Shown: in pieces, positions 10,633-21,326 of the stretch | Position numbering within the stretch: the stretch's first letter is position 1 | Layout: each line of letters opens with the position of its first letter | Assembly: GCA_015852425.1 (NCBI GenBank) | Contig: JAAAIG010000024.1 | Coordinates: forward strand, 6,208-70,207 | DNA from: Gryganskiella cystojenkinii | Taxonomy: Eukaryota > Mortierellomycota > Mortierellomycetes > Mortierellales > Mortierellaceae | DNA: 64,000 bases | Direction of reading: 5' to 3' | Notes under the pieces: generated by a model | The model's database searches: none | Seen by the model: the letters and a program-made list of their open reading frames with translations, nothing else | Told to the model about the DNA's origin: nothing | Made by a program: the position numbers and the translations under genes

Positions 10633-13050
10633 ACTTACTACTCTGTTTATCTTGGCCATCATTTATAGAAAGATTTGGCCTGCGAGAGACAAGGAACGTA
10701 TGTTCCATCTGGGAAGAAGGGACCCGAGGCCAATGTCCGAACAAAACGGTGCGGTTGCCCTTGGATGATCTCAGTTGGTTTCTCAAAAAGGCGGGGTAAC
10801 CGAGATGGCAAACGCGGTCGATTCACAAAGATCATTCTCGAGCATAATCACTCTCTCGAGCCCATCGCTGGTAATACATCGAGCAGAAAGCAACCCTATG
10901 TACGGCACAGAAACGCTCCTGGGTCCCAGGCTGCAGCTGAATCGTCGTCATCGTCTTCATCTTCATCTGCCCCTGCAGGATCCCTGACGGTATCGGCGAT
11001 CGAGGCAGGAGATGCCATAATATCATCACTGGCTGGCGAGACTGCGCTATCTCATGGACGGGCAAACGCTACTACTTCTTCTTCATCATCTGGGCCTAAA
11101 CCCAGGGCACCCCGTCGGTCCAACAACGCCAAGGCTGCTGATAGTAGTAATGGCAGTAGTAGCAACAACCCGCCCAAGGATCCTACCTCTGCGTCTTCAG
11201 CAGGTACTACGAGCATGAACTTTGATGTGTCTCGCTTTGGCGACCAAGCAGCTACGATGCTCACAGACAGTCAAGCTGCGGCCGTAGCCTCGGATGCTCT
11301 CTCCGGATTGGAATCGCTCTCGAGCGAGGTCATGTCTGCGCTTAGAAGTCGAACAGGAGGCGAAGATACAGCAGACCAACAGGTCTCATGGGAGGATCTT
11401 AAGGCGCGATTAGATCAGATTCCATGGAACTTGCAGAACAAAGTCATGAGAGGTCTGTTGGATGTGCTACAGGTGACTCAGCAAACGTATCAGGTACCGA
11501 CGATACCGGGCAGTCGTAGCGCCGAGGCAGAGGCAGATGCTGCGGCAACCGCGGCAGCGATAGCAGATGTAGTGGGTAGTTTGCCACCAAATTTCCACCC
11601 TCATACGGCACCGACCCATCAGCCTCCGCCCCCACCGCAGCAAACCCATCTACAGCAGCAACAGGAACAACCGCAAAGCTCTGCTCATCAACATCCCCCG
11701 ATCCAGGCGCAGACATTAAGGCATCCCAACAGACACGTCTTTGGATCCAGTGCATTGCCCGTCGAGGAGATTGGACGCACAGCGACGTCGGAACTTTTGC
11801 AGCTTCAAAGGGCGGAGGCAGCGGCTAGTAGTGCCAGTGGAAGTAATTCAAGACTCGGCCAGAGTGCTCTGGGCATTCAAGGAGGAGACCATAGTCGTCA
11901 GCATTCGCGTGGCGACGAGGTCGCTTCGATCGGGATGATGCACCCCCAGGGAACACTACAATCGACCTCGGCGATCCCAACTGGTATTCCAGTCCTTCCA
12001 TCCACTGCAGGGAGTGCAGTGGCAGTGGCTTCTTCCACGTCAGCGACACCATCGAATCCTTTGACGGTGTCGAGCGCACCGTTGTTGACCTCGATGCCAG
12101 TCCTACATAACGTCCACTTGGGCTCAACACCACTTCAGTCGTCCTTGGATGCGGCTCAGCATCAGCTTCAGAACACGCTAGTCCAGCAACAACAGCAACA
12201 GCAGCAGCAACAACAGAGACAGCAATCTCGTCAGCCCAACAACCTCACAGCATCCAATCATCAACGGTCACTGAGCTCGACGTCCGGGGGTAGCTCGACT
12301 CTTGGACTTGATCTTAATGGCTCTATGATCCCAGGTGTTCATCCAAGAAGCAACAGCACAAGTCATAACGGAAGTCTGGAATCATCACCTCTGTTGGTCC
12401 AACAAGCGCTTGCGGATGTCGCGAATCAGATCCGAGCTCAGTCACAGCTGCAAGCGCACATTGATGCCAACACGGAAGCTGTCGTTACCGCGGCGTTGAA
12501 TATGAGCAATCATGCCAACAACACTAGTAACAACAACAACAGCAACAATAACAACAACAACAATAGCAATAACAATAACAGCAACAATCATGGCACAGCT
12601 GTCCCAAACACATCCGAATCAAGTGTTTCACATCAACCACAGCAGCCACCACCCTCGGGATCGAGTGGCAACAACACGGCTGCGCCGTCACCGATTACGT
12701 TGAATATCTTGGATAATAGTGGTCTTGATATGGAGGCGTTTAATCAACTACAGCAACTGCAACGGCAGCATCATTCACTCCAAATACTGAGGCAGCAACA
12801 TCAGCAGCTACAGCAACAATTGCAGCAACAACAACAGCAGCAGCCGGCCCAACAATTGCAACCTCAACAACAACAACAGCAGCAGCAGCAGCAACAACAA
12901 CAACAACAACAACAACAACAAGAGTTGCTTCATACCCATCCCACGAACAACAGTGGTAACGACGAGAACAGCAACAATAACAACAACAGTAGCAGCAGGC
13001 ACGGGATTGACTTGACGGGCGAACCATCCAGGAAGCGAGTCAAGTCATGA
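9552..13050 (+). CDS. FAR1-type (WRKY-GCM1 superfamily) DNA-binding protein, Q/N-rich
   Basis: Two exons (9552-10484, 10669-13050) encode 1104 residues. The FAR1 domain starts near residue 275 (FETLEAAQESAERYARSVN) and crosses the intron. It continues with LACERQG, CGCPW and LEHNHSL (residues about 312-373), giving the Cys/Cys and His-x-His zinc ligands of the family. FAR1 domains derive from Mutator-like transposases, but I see no MULE transposase or SWIM zinc finger in the rest. A Ser-rich linker and long Gln and Asn runs fill it, and the C terminus is basic (RKRVK). The protein is probably a domesticated sequence-specific transcription factor; its targets cannot be inferred. The intron contains a (CT)n tract. 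Confidence 0.8.
10606..10632. repeat. (CT)n tract in the FAR1-gene intron
   Basis: A near-perfect CT dinucleotide run between the donor at 10485 and the acceptor ending at 10668. It also extends the intron's pyrimidine tract. Confidence 0.85.
12865..12921 (+). repeat. CAA/CAG repeat encoding about 19 consecutive Gln
   Basis: The longest of several polyglutamine runs in the FAR1-domain protein; CAG and CAA codons are mixed, so the DNA is not a pure triplet repeat. A (AAC)n stretch encoding Asn lies near 12530-12590. Confidence 0.9.
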
Positions 13051-13560
13051 TCGAGAAGAGAAATAACCAGAAAAGAGAAGAATAATTAAAAAAAAATAAA
13101 TTACAAAGAAAGAACAAAAAAAAAAAGAAAAAAGACAAGGGTAGATAAGCCAAGCAACACTGATACTTTTTTTGTGAACAGTTGGACATAAGCGACACGG
13201 TCTGATCGAACCGTACAGTATGTGGTTTTTATTTTGTGGGCGTTGGGGACAACTCAGAGAAACAAAAGGATCAAAATTCATTTCCGCGCGCTTTTTTCAT
13301 TTAACAGCATTGGCGAGTTGGGGGAAGGCGGTCCGCTTTTAGGGACCAAAAATGCTCTCAACCTGACAACTGCAGCTCTCTTGGCTGAAAACTAAAAGTC
13401 AGACCGTCATCTTTTTCCTTCTCGAAGAAATTCATTCACCATCTTTCTGTTCATCACAACCCTCTTATCGATACATTATTCAAAAACACATTCCCCATTC
13501 GAGAAACACGCACTCTTTTATTTTCTTTTTACTTTTTTCCTTTCACTCTGTCACCTCCAC
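13051..13560. other. Intergenic region between the FAR1 gene and BUD6
   Basis: An A-rich 3' end with AATAAA-like signals comes first, followed by the C/T-rich BUD6 leader from about 13400. I see no gene. Confidence 0.6.
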
Positions 13561-16500
13561 ATGCAATCCATTCAAGAGAACCCTCGACACTCGATGGGTC
13601 AGGGCTATGCTCTTGCACCCCAGCAGTCCCCACCATCGTCGACCACAACCGCTTCCACAACACGTCGTAGAAAGACAGACCAGGGCACTGTGAGTAGAAC
13701 TAGCCAAAAGAGGGGTCATAAACGTTGTGCCCCTGAAGAAAAAGCACCGAGACAAGTTCAATTCTCATCTTCGCGTTCTCAGCCATTCGGGGTTTTCATA
13801 ACCGTTTTCGAACAATGTGTGCAACATTGCTTCTCATTCTGTCGTATTCTCCCTCCCCCAATTCCATTTTCCTTTCTAGATGAATCCGATCGAAGCAACA
13901 GTAACAAAACTCTTGGTGGCCACCAAACAACTGCTGGAAGGCTTGACCCTCTGGTCGACACGAAAGATGGCAGAGGAGCAAGTCTCGGATATCTTTGTTC
14001 AGCTTGCAACCCAGTTCAACCTGGCCAGTCAATCCTTCCATGAAGTTGGTATTGACACGAGGTAAAGTAGATATATTTTGCCACTCTCCATAACGGCGCG
14101 CAGTAGTTTTAACATGCGACAAGAGAAACAGCGCCTATGTACAAGAACCCCTTCCACTCCCCAAAAGATACAAACCGAACACTGACTCTATTCCCGCCGT
14201 TCTTTTTTTTTCTTGTTTTTTCGTTGCCCTTTTTATCTTTTCGCTGCAATGACAAACAAATAATAGTGAACTGGCCCACATCCCAGACGATTTGAGGAGT
14301 TGTCTAGAGACCGCTCTGGGCGAGGATCCTTCCCCCGCATCGTTGGATCTGTACCTTCCAAGAATCAAGGAGGTCATCATCAATTTGCTGCAGGGGCTTC
14401 GATTGAAGCAGAACGTGTACAGAGAACAATATGAGGCCCAGCAAGCATCACGGATGCAAAGAACAACAACAGGAACGACCCCACAACTAACTTCTTCTTC
14501 TCCGACAACAACAACAACAACAACGACAACAAGGGTCCGGACTAGTGTTTCGGGTGGACATCCGCAACAGCAACAACAACCCCGTATGAGCCTGAGTATG
14601 AACAGTGCTCCAGTGGGGTATCCCGCCGTCGACCAAATTGGCGTAAACAACCCAACTCTTACCACTGCATCCAATGGTATCGGTTCGGGTGCAGGAGACG
14701 CTCACCCGTACTCTGGTATCAACAAGATGTCGAATCCGACCATGCCTTCGATGCCAACCCTTCCCCCTCCACCCCCACCCACATTTTCTGTTTCGACACC
14801 TCGGGATGAACCCCTTCACGCCGAGACGTTAGCTTCCCTTCGAAAGAGTGATGCGATCACTCGAAGGGCCTCCTCCCGTCGTCACTCTCAACGGTTCTCG
14901 ACACTGTTGGAGCAAAATGCACCACCGGTCCCACGCCGACACCCGATTTCGGATTCGAATCTGTTGACGACTTACCCCGGTTACAATGGGTCACAATACG
15001 GGACTCCCCTGGCAAGTCCCAACTTGCCGTTCTCACCTCTGACGACGTACCAAAATTTCCCGCCTGTTAGTCCAGCATTGTCGACCAGTAGCAGTAGCGG
15101 AGGGGGAGCAGGCACAGGTAATGCAGGCGGCGGAGGGTACATGGATGCGATGCCGTTGCCACCGACCACACCTGTACCACAATTGCCACATGGTCTTCAT
15201 GAGAAAGGTACAAGTGGACCGACGGCAGGCTTCCCACCTGCACCCAGTGGTGCCATGCCAACTATACCCTCCGCAGAGACAACAAAGATACTGGCGGAAT
15301 CTGGGGTCGGTCCTGTTCTTGTCTCTGACGATCTTGTTGAGCCAGAACCAACGGCTACAGCGGCGGCGACTGCTGCTGGTGTTGGTGACACCAGTGTTGC
15401 TGTTACTGAAGCGAGTGTTACTGGGCCTGTTGAACCGGTCGCTATTACACCATCGGAACCAGCAGGTAAGATTTGCTATCTGATAACTCACCCTGTGAAG
15501 ACAACAGTAACAGACATCAATCGCTGATCTTTTTTTTTTTTTTTTTTTTTTTTTCCGGAAATTGCTGTGTGCAGTCATCGAACACGAAGAGCCAAGTCTG
15601 ACGCTTTTCCTTCAAGTCGGCAAGAGTGTGAAAAAGACAAAATTTGAAGGCGAATTGACCCATTCTGGATTACGAATGTTGTTTATGGAAAAGTTTCAGT
15701 ATAACCCGGGCCAGGAAGACTTCCCGATCATCTATGTCAAGGATCCTCATACCAACATTCATTACGAGCTCGAGTCACTTGCAGACGTTCAGCAGAATGC
15801 GTTCTTGTCATTGAACGTCGATGGTAATGTCTAATACTTGAGTTCAAAAAAGCGAGTTATATAGTTATATGTATGGTGGTTGTTTGGAAGCGGGAAAACG
15901 AAATGGCCTTGCTAACAGGTGGCTACTTTTATTTTAAAAATATTATTTGTCCATAGATTTGGAAAACATCCAAAGAAAGATGGATCAAGGGTTCGCTGCG
16001 CTCACAAAGGAGATTCATGATATCAAGAAGGCTCAGGAGACGCAGGAGCAAGCCCGTCAGAAGGCCGCCGCCGCCGCCGCCTCGGCTGCAAACAATCAGC
16101 CTGAACGATCGGCCTCGAACCCTGAGAGCAGTCAGATGTTGAGATCAGTCGTTAAAAAAGTCCTGGCCAAGAACAAGACTCTCCCACCCCCTTTGTCTCC
16201 CCTGACGTCGACGTCATCCTCTTCCCCTCAGAGTAAAGTCTCGGCAGCCGAACTCAAGTCTCGATACGATGAGATCCAGACCTTGCGACGGGATCTGGGT
16301 GTCATGCGTCAGTTGTACACTGAACTCCAAACCGATACGAAATCGATGCTCGGCAGTTTGCAAGGTTACACGAGTCAGCTCCGCAAACAAGCCCTCGAGG
16401 CCCCGGTCTCGTCGCGTCTGTTTATCGAGAATGGAAAAGTCAAGCTCGACAAGAAGTCTGAAGATCTGACCAACAAGATTGAGGACCTTCAAGATGTTGT

Positions 16501-17317
16501 GGAAGACATGAAGACTAATGTGACGCAACGTCGTGGTCGACCCAGCGATAATTCCATTGCCTTTGTGGACAAGCAATGCGAGGAGATTGGCAAGGAGATT
16601 GAGGGGCTCTCGGATTATATCCAGACGCTGCGCCCCTCTTGGAAAAAGACCTGGGAGGTCGAGTTGCAGACGATTGTTAAGGAGCAAATGTTCTTGAAGG
16701 AACAGGAAGGTCTTCTCGAGGACCTCAAGGAGGACCGCTCTTCTTTGCTCCAGACGCTGGGTAACCTCAAGAAACTGATGGAATTACAACAAAAGAATGG
16801 CGGTGGCGGTAGTCTTGGCGGGGGTAAGCCCAAGGATTATTTCTTTGCCCCAGTCGTCGACGAGGGGTTCGAGGGACTCAAAACCGTGATGGAAGAAGTC
16901 AAGTTGATCTCGCCGGATTCCGATAAGCGACTCAAGGCCATGGCTCAGATGGAAAAGCTGCGTCATATTGAGTTGTCGAACCGGATTGATGAGTTTGAGG
17001 AAGAATTGACGACGTTTGTGGGCGCGAGCAAGTTACGAAAGACCGGAGGAGCGTTGGAGGCTGAGAGACAGCGACAACAGAGGGATTCCGAGAATCTAAA
17101 GGCGATGTTTGCAGCCAAGAATGCGGCCTCCGCTGGTGCCGTGCCCGTAGTCGAGTCGTCACCAAGTGCCGTTGAAACGATCCAAGAAGAGGAGGAGGAG
17201 GAGGGGGAAGAAGAGGGGGAGAAAGAGGAAAGACAAGGGGAGGTAGTTGAGGCCCTGCTGGTGGAGAAAGTCCTCGAGTCCAAACTCAGTGAGCACGATG
17301 TCCTCTTAGAACCATAA
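13561..17317 (+). CDS. BUD6: Bud6/Aip3 actin-interacting polarity protein
   Basis: Five phase-consistent exons (13561-13689, 13880-14061, 14267-15465, 15575-15823, 15957-17317) encode 1039 residues. Residues 44-160 carry the fungal Aip3 N-terminal signature (VTKLLVATKQLLEGLTLWS, then IPDDLRSCLE and a helical tail). A Pro/Ser/Ala-rich disordered linker spans about 170-500. The C-terminal third (about 504-930) has the Aip3 core starting LTLFLQVGKSVKKTKFEG, then long coiled coils and an Asp-Leu-rich helical segment; an acidic tail ends the protein. In yeast, Bud6 promotes formin-dependent actin nucleation at the polarisome. A hyphal-tip role here is inferred. The third intron ends in an unusually long poly-T tract. 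Confidence 0.92.
15530..15554. repeat. 25-nt poly-T tract before a BUD6 splice acceptor
   Basis: An uninterrupted T run inside the 109-base intron 15466-15574, 20 bases before the acceptor. Confidence 0.9.
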
Positions 17318-17687
17318 AGTAGCGTAATAGTCCGACCTCTGGAGCCATTGAACCTCCAACTACAACTAGACTTTTTGTCTACAGCTAATTAGCAGCGCCT
17401 CGGTGCGCGCTGTGACTACGTCACCGTACAGATTGCACGCGTGTGCTGACATGACGCGTCTGAGAAAAAGGGACTGTCAGAACGTGAAGGAGGGTTGCGT
17501 ACCTCGGACACACAACCAAGAGAGAGACCAACGCAACGCGCATTCTCCAATTCAGCCATTGACTTTCAGCTCTTTGGACACATTCATTGGACTCTTCTTA
17601 TTAACTCCCATCTTTGACTTTTTTGACCTTTTTTTTAACCCTTCATCTTACAAATAACGTTTTCTCCTTTACTATCAACAATTCATT
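17318..17687. other. Intergenic region between BUD6 and PRE10
   Basis: It includes CRE-like TGACG words near 17414 and 17454 and a pyrimidine-rich leader from 17570. I looked for the PACE element GGTGGCAAA expected for proteasome genes in yeast and found none on either strand. No gene is visible. Confidence 0.6.
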
Positions 17688-19216
17688 ATGAGCTCTATCG
17701 GAACAGGGGTAGGACCACACAACCATCCAAAATTACTTTCAAGACATTTGGAACCATTGCCCATCAACAACTCGACCTCGTTCAGGAGCATGCAGTGCAA
17801 AGCGTGCATGTTATCAAGACTGAAGGAAAAAAAAAGTACTAATTTTGTAAACGCGATCCGTTTGTTCGTCTTCATTAGTATGACGTGTCCGTATCGACCT
17901 ATTCGCCCGACGGTCGCGTCTTCCAAGTCGAATATGCCGGCAAGGCAGTCGAGAACAGTGGGTATGTCCCGATCATGAACAATAGCGCGCATAATTGACT
18001 CTTTATTTTTTGTTGTTGCTTGGCGAGAGACCGCTTAATTTACAAAAGATGTTTTTTTCTTGTATTCATTTTATAGAACTGCTATCGGTATTCGCTGCAA
18101 GGATGGTGTCGTCTTGGCCGTTGAAAAGTTGATTCAGTCAAAGTTGCTCGTCCCCGGCGCTAACCGTCGTATCCAGAACGTGGATCGTCATATCGGCATT
18201 GTACGTTTTCTATCAGCCATGTTGGAAACATGATAGAAAAATATCCAAAAAGAGCGAACTGGATAATAACTAATTGATATTTATTCATTTTGTTAAATGA
18301 CAATAGGCTACCGCTGGACTGTTGGCTGATGGTCGTCATATTGTGAAGCGTGCCCGTGAGGAGGCTCAGAGCTGGAGAGACGTTTACAGACAGCCTATTG
18401 ATGGACAGGTAAATAAGGAGCACGGAGAGCATTGACACTCGATCATCTGTTTTTTTTTTAATTTTTTAAGTAATGGCACAGAGTCAGCGGTAGCTAACAG
18501 TCAATGCCCCCCCTTTGTTTATCCCTTTCACACCTAACAGAACATTGCCAGTCGCGTGGGTGACTACGTCGCGGCTTATACTTTATATTCGAGCGTGCGT
18601 CCATTCGGATCGAGCACGATCATTGCGACAGTCGATACCACAGGACCTAAGCTTTACATGGTCGAGCCCTCGGGATTGTACTGGGGATACCATGGCACGG
18701 CGATCGGCAAGGGTCGTCAGGTCGCCAAGACAGAGATTGAAAAGTTGAAGCTTGAGGAGATGACATGTCGTCAGGCCGTTAACGAAGCTGCTCGCATGTA
18801 AGGACTATTATCGACTTTTTTGTTTCTAAATAGGAGAAACATAGGAGTTTGTATATGTTTCCTTCAAAGGATTTGGTTTGCTAACACGGTTTTTTCCCCG
18901 TAACGTTATGTCTTTAGTATCTACAACGTCCATGACGATGCCAAGGACAAGGAATTCGAACTCGAGTTGAGCTGGATCTGCCCAGAATCAAAAAACCTTC
19001 ACCAGTTTGTTCCCAAGGAGATTGCCGACGAGGCAGAGAGACTCGCCAAGGTAAAATTGAAGGACCCCCCCCCCCTCCTCTCATGACGCCAATTCGTGCA
19101 ACTGAATTGAAGCGTGAATATACAGGGAAAAAATATGGTTATGCTAATCGCCTTTTTTGTGTGGTCTTTGATCCTTATAGGCTGCCTTGACAGAGGATGA
19201 TATGGATGATGATTAA
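17688..19216 (+). CDS. PRE10: 20S proteasome alpha subunit, Pre10/PSMA3 type
   Basis: Seven phase-consistent exons (17688-17708, 17879-17961, 18077-18200, 18307-18408, 18541-18797, 18918-19050, 19181-19216) encode 251 residues, close to human PSMA3 (255). The start MSSIGTGYDVS and the alpha-type N-terminal box [20 protein letters not shown] are typical, as are [29 protein letters not shown] and [19 protein letters not shown]. The C terminus is acidic (TEDDMDDD), a feature of this subtype. Alpha subunits form the outer rings that gate the 20S core and dock the 19S cap. The first exon is only 21 bases; the match to the conserved SIGTGYD motif across the junction supports it. Confidence 0.95.
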
Positions 19217-19528
19217 ATGGAGGGACCAAAACAGCAAAGCAAAAACAGGGACGATTTTGCACAAAGATCATAAAAAAAGCTATGACCTAGTGATAAAACA
19301 CGAATGAAATAACAAAAAACCTATTACCAACCCGAACTCTCCCTCCCTAAACTACACTCGCCATGCTTATGCTTTTCCCATGCTTTAGAGTAGCTTTATC
19401 GAAGCAAATTGACATCAGGGTGAAAAGTGTACCCCTGAAATCGGGTGGCTTGGACAGCCATATAAATTGAGTTCTGAAATTGAAATTCTTTTTAGATCCT
19501 CCTCTTTTCAATCACATTCATTTTCACA
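19217..19528. promoter_or_regulatory. RPS14: RPS14 upstream region with TATA box
   Basis: TATAAA at 19461-19466 lies 63 bases before the RPS14 start codon. The preceding A-rich part is the PRE10 3' end. Confidence 0.45.
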
Positions 19529-20750
19529 ATGGTAAATAATTTTGCGGTCTCAGCATCCAATCGATCGGCATCGACTATCAATCCATCCATCGACCGATAA
19601 CAACCATCAGGGCGTCGTTTTCGCATATCTAAAGCCGTCATACAGTCTTCATCGGATTGTAGCTGTCACTCTGGAGTTCCTGGATGTCCGAGAAGATCTA
19701 CATAATCTCTGTTGGATCTTGCTTTTGATCTGAATCTACAGATCTTGTTGGTTGATGACGGCGGGGTCTTTCGGGCTGTCGAGTAGGAGAACAGGTTTAG
19801 ACTGTCAGAGGCTATGCTGGAGGGAACTCTGGGATTTAGAGCTGATCAACTGGTTGTGCCTGAAGATTGCCATCTCTCAGATGAGCTTCTAGTCAGTAGA
19901 TGATCTAGTTCTTGAGTTCCCAACGAAATCCTCCCAGGCTGTTCTTCGGTACACAGCAACATATGATCTACTGTGGACCCCCCCCCCCCCGTATTGGAAT
20001 ACAGACACTGGACTCTTACAAAACTCGGACCCTTTCTCCCTGATCGATATTTCAGACACCCCAACACTGTCCTTCAATGATCATAAATTAACCTTTTTCT
20101 CTCCTTCGTTTTTGCTCTTCATCGTTAATAGTCCAAGAAGGTCAAGTCCACCCCCAAGGTTCAGGAGAACATCTCGCTCGGTCCCCAGGTCCGCGGTGAC
20201 GAGGAGGTCTTTGGTGTTGCTCACATCTTTGCCTCTTTCAACGATACCTTTGTTCACATTACCGATTTGACCGGTCGTGAAACCATCTCCCGTGTTACCG
20301 GAGGTATGAAGGTCAAGGCCGATCGTGATGAGGCTTCCCCCTACGCCGCTATGTTGGCTGCCCAGGATGTCGCTGTCAAGTGCAAGGAGGTCGGTATCAC
20401 TGCCCTTCACATCAAGCTCCGTGCTACCGGTGGTAACCGCTCCAAGACCCCCGGTCCCGGTGCCCAGTCTGCTCTCCGTGCCTTGGCCCGTGCCGGTATG
20501 AAGATTGGTCGTATTGGTAAGTTCAAATATTACATGTCGGACGTCCATTCGTCATTTCTTGGAACGAGATTATATAACTTGAAAGATGGACTTCTTCAAT
20601 GAAGAGTTTGTTTTCATTTTATATCTTTTTGTTATCAACGAGATACTTATGCACCTCCTTCCTCTATAAATTTTTTTTATAGAGGATGTCACCCCCACCC
20701 CTACCGATTCCACCCGCAAAAAGGGAGGTCGTCGTGGTCGTCGTCTGTAA
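19529..20750 (+). CDS. RPS14: 40S ribosomal protein uS11 (S14)
   Basis: Three exons (19529-19531, 20132-20516, 20683-20750) encode 151 residues, exactly the length of human RPS14. The first exon is the ATG alone. Family blocks are plain: [60 protein letters not shown] and a basic tail [10 protein letters not shown], which in yeast contacts the 18S rRNA 3' end at the platform. Codon use is strongly biased towards C-ending codons (GTC, ACC, CGT/CGC), as expected for a highly expressed gene. The first intron is 600 bases, far longer than its neighbours, and may host a small RNA. Confidence 0.97.
19747..19850 (+). ncRNA. Candidate C/D-box snoRNA in RPS14 intron 1
   Basis: A box C-like TTGATGA (19752-19758) and a box D CTGA (19842-19845) are flanked by complementary GTTG (19747-19750) and CAAC (19847-19850), which could form the terminal stem. 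The 104-base span and the location in a ribosomal protein intron fit intron-encoded snoRNAs. Box C deviates at the first position (T instead of A/G), internal C'/D' boxes are unclear and no rRNA target was established. It may be coincidental. Confidence 0.25.
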
Positions 20751-21326
20751 AGAAAACGACAATGGGAAACATGGTGGGGAGAAAATGTGGAGTGGAGGAA
20801 ACGTTGGGTTGTATTGTTGGATATCAAAACAGGGAGGGAGACTATTGTCAAAAAAAGTCTGTCGAACCTATGGTCCTTTCAATCTGGCATCTCTTCCACT
20901 GCACTCTTCTCTCTACTTGTCTCTTTTTTCGCTTCTTTTACGCGGGAAGTAATGTATCAAGAATCAAGAACCATCAAGGTCGATTTTTTTTTTCAAGATC
21001 CGTTCCGTCTACTAGCAAGAGGAAACACCAAATCGATTCATGGACAATGAATTAAAAAAACCAAATAAGCACTGTACTTTTCTACTCTTTTTGTAATATA
21101 CCTATTTTATTTTTCGTTCTTTTTTGGTGGACACTACTTTTTTTTTTTGTTTGGTTTGAGACTGATTGAGTGAGAGAACTTTTTGTGGAGAAAAGTCTAG
21201 CTTTTTTTTTGTGTTTTTGTGGACGTTGAAATAGATAACTTTGAATGGTAAGCAGACAGGAAAGAGAAAAAGTGAAAAATGGGAGTTTGATTCCATTAGT
21301 CCTTGCTTCATTGAAAGGGTGTTTCT
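20751..21326. other. Convergent 3' intergenic region
   Basis: It separates RPS14 (plus) from the CCCH gene (minus). The content is A/T-rich with poly-A and poly-T runs, consistent with 3' UTRs from both sides. I see no gene. Confidence 0.6.

Noticed and set aside
12520..12600. AAC/AAT repeat as a possible CRISPR or minisatellite array
   Set aside because: It is an in-frame Asn-coding run of the FAR1-domain protein with no spacer structure.
20081..20548. 155-codon minus-strand frame opposite RPS14
   Set aside because: Shadow of the highly biased plus-strand codons; the Gly/Thr/Leu-rich product has no family features. The same applies to the long minus-strand frames opposite CDC48 at 53952-54959 and 55230-55928.
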